Below are positions 5,264 through 5,285 of a stretch of DNA of 5,285 nucleotides, one piece after another. The notes beneath the pieces are model-generated. The model saw only the letters and a program-made list of their open reading frames with translations, did not search any database and was not told where the DNA came from. The first letter of the stretch is position 1. Every line of letters begins with the position of its first letter. The position numbers were made by a program, and so were the translations under genes. This DNA comes from Cytophagales bacterium. Its GTDB lineage: Bacteria; Bacteroidota; Bacteroidia; Cytophagales; Cyclobacteriaceae. The DNA lies in assembly GCA_003541895.1 (NCBI GenBank), contig DPLR01000474.1, positions 1 through 5,285 on the forward strand. Direction: 5' to 3'.

Positions 5264-5285
5264 ATGAAAAACTACAAAATAATTT
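5264..5285 (+). CDS. Possible start of a downstream gene, truncated
   Basis: An ATG 28 bases after the regulator's stop opens the frame M-K-N-Y-K-I-I and runs off the window end. The Met-Lys-Asn opening and spacing fit the next gene of an operon, but seven codons prove nothing and no product can be named. Confidence 0.3.

Overview
The window looks like a chromosomal piece of a Bacteroidota genome, probably of the Cytophagales/Cytophagia type. The evidence is AT-rich DNA, start codons mostly without strong Shine-Dalgarno sequences, several TAnnTTTG-like -7 promoter boxes, and typical Bacteroidota families: a PD40/TolB-like propeller protein, YceI, a CarboxypepD_reg-like secreted protein and a short SSB. 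The order-level guess is inference. The first 20 bases are Illumina adapter, so the left edge is an untrimmed contig end rather than genome.

Left part (21-2154, minus strand): a two-gene operon read right to left. It begins with a 360-residue FAD-dependent oxidoreductase of the DAO superfamily. This is followed, with an ATGA stop/start overlap, by a secreted protein with a degenerate peptidase-MA-like region and the first blade of a WD40-like (PD40) propeller. The second protein is cut by the contig end.

Middle (2155-4035): a divergent, promoter-bearing gap of about 230 bp leads to an exported YceI-family protein on the plus strand. That gene converges on a small minus-strand protein with a signal peptide and two glycine-rich membrane segments. 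A second divergent gap leads to a short single-stranded DNA-binding protein that lacks the usual acidic C-terminal tip. A 27-bp hairpin built partly from a tandem 14-mer fills almost the whole gap after ssb.

Right part (4036-5285): a secreted protein with a carboxypeptidase-like regulatory domain (minus strand) and an ArsR-type winged-helix regulator (plus strand) are transcribed divergently from a shared region that holds a 13-bp inverted repeat pair. Both appear to start with GTG. Just after the regulator come a direct repeat and what may be the first codons of another gene at the window end.

Apart from the oxidoreductase/propeller pair and the possible regulator/downstream-gene pair, the genes look like independent housekeeping or envelope units. 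I see no mobile element, CRISPR array, RNA gene or defence system. Nothing here amounts to a clear new multi-gene system; the notable items are the adapter end, the long hairpin, the tail-less SSB, the degenerate protease region and the regulator with an incomplete metal site.
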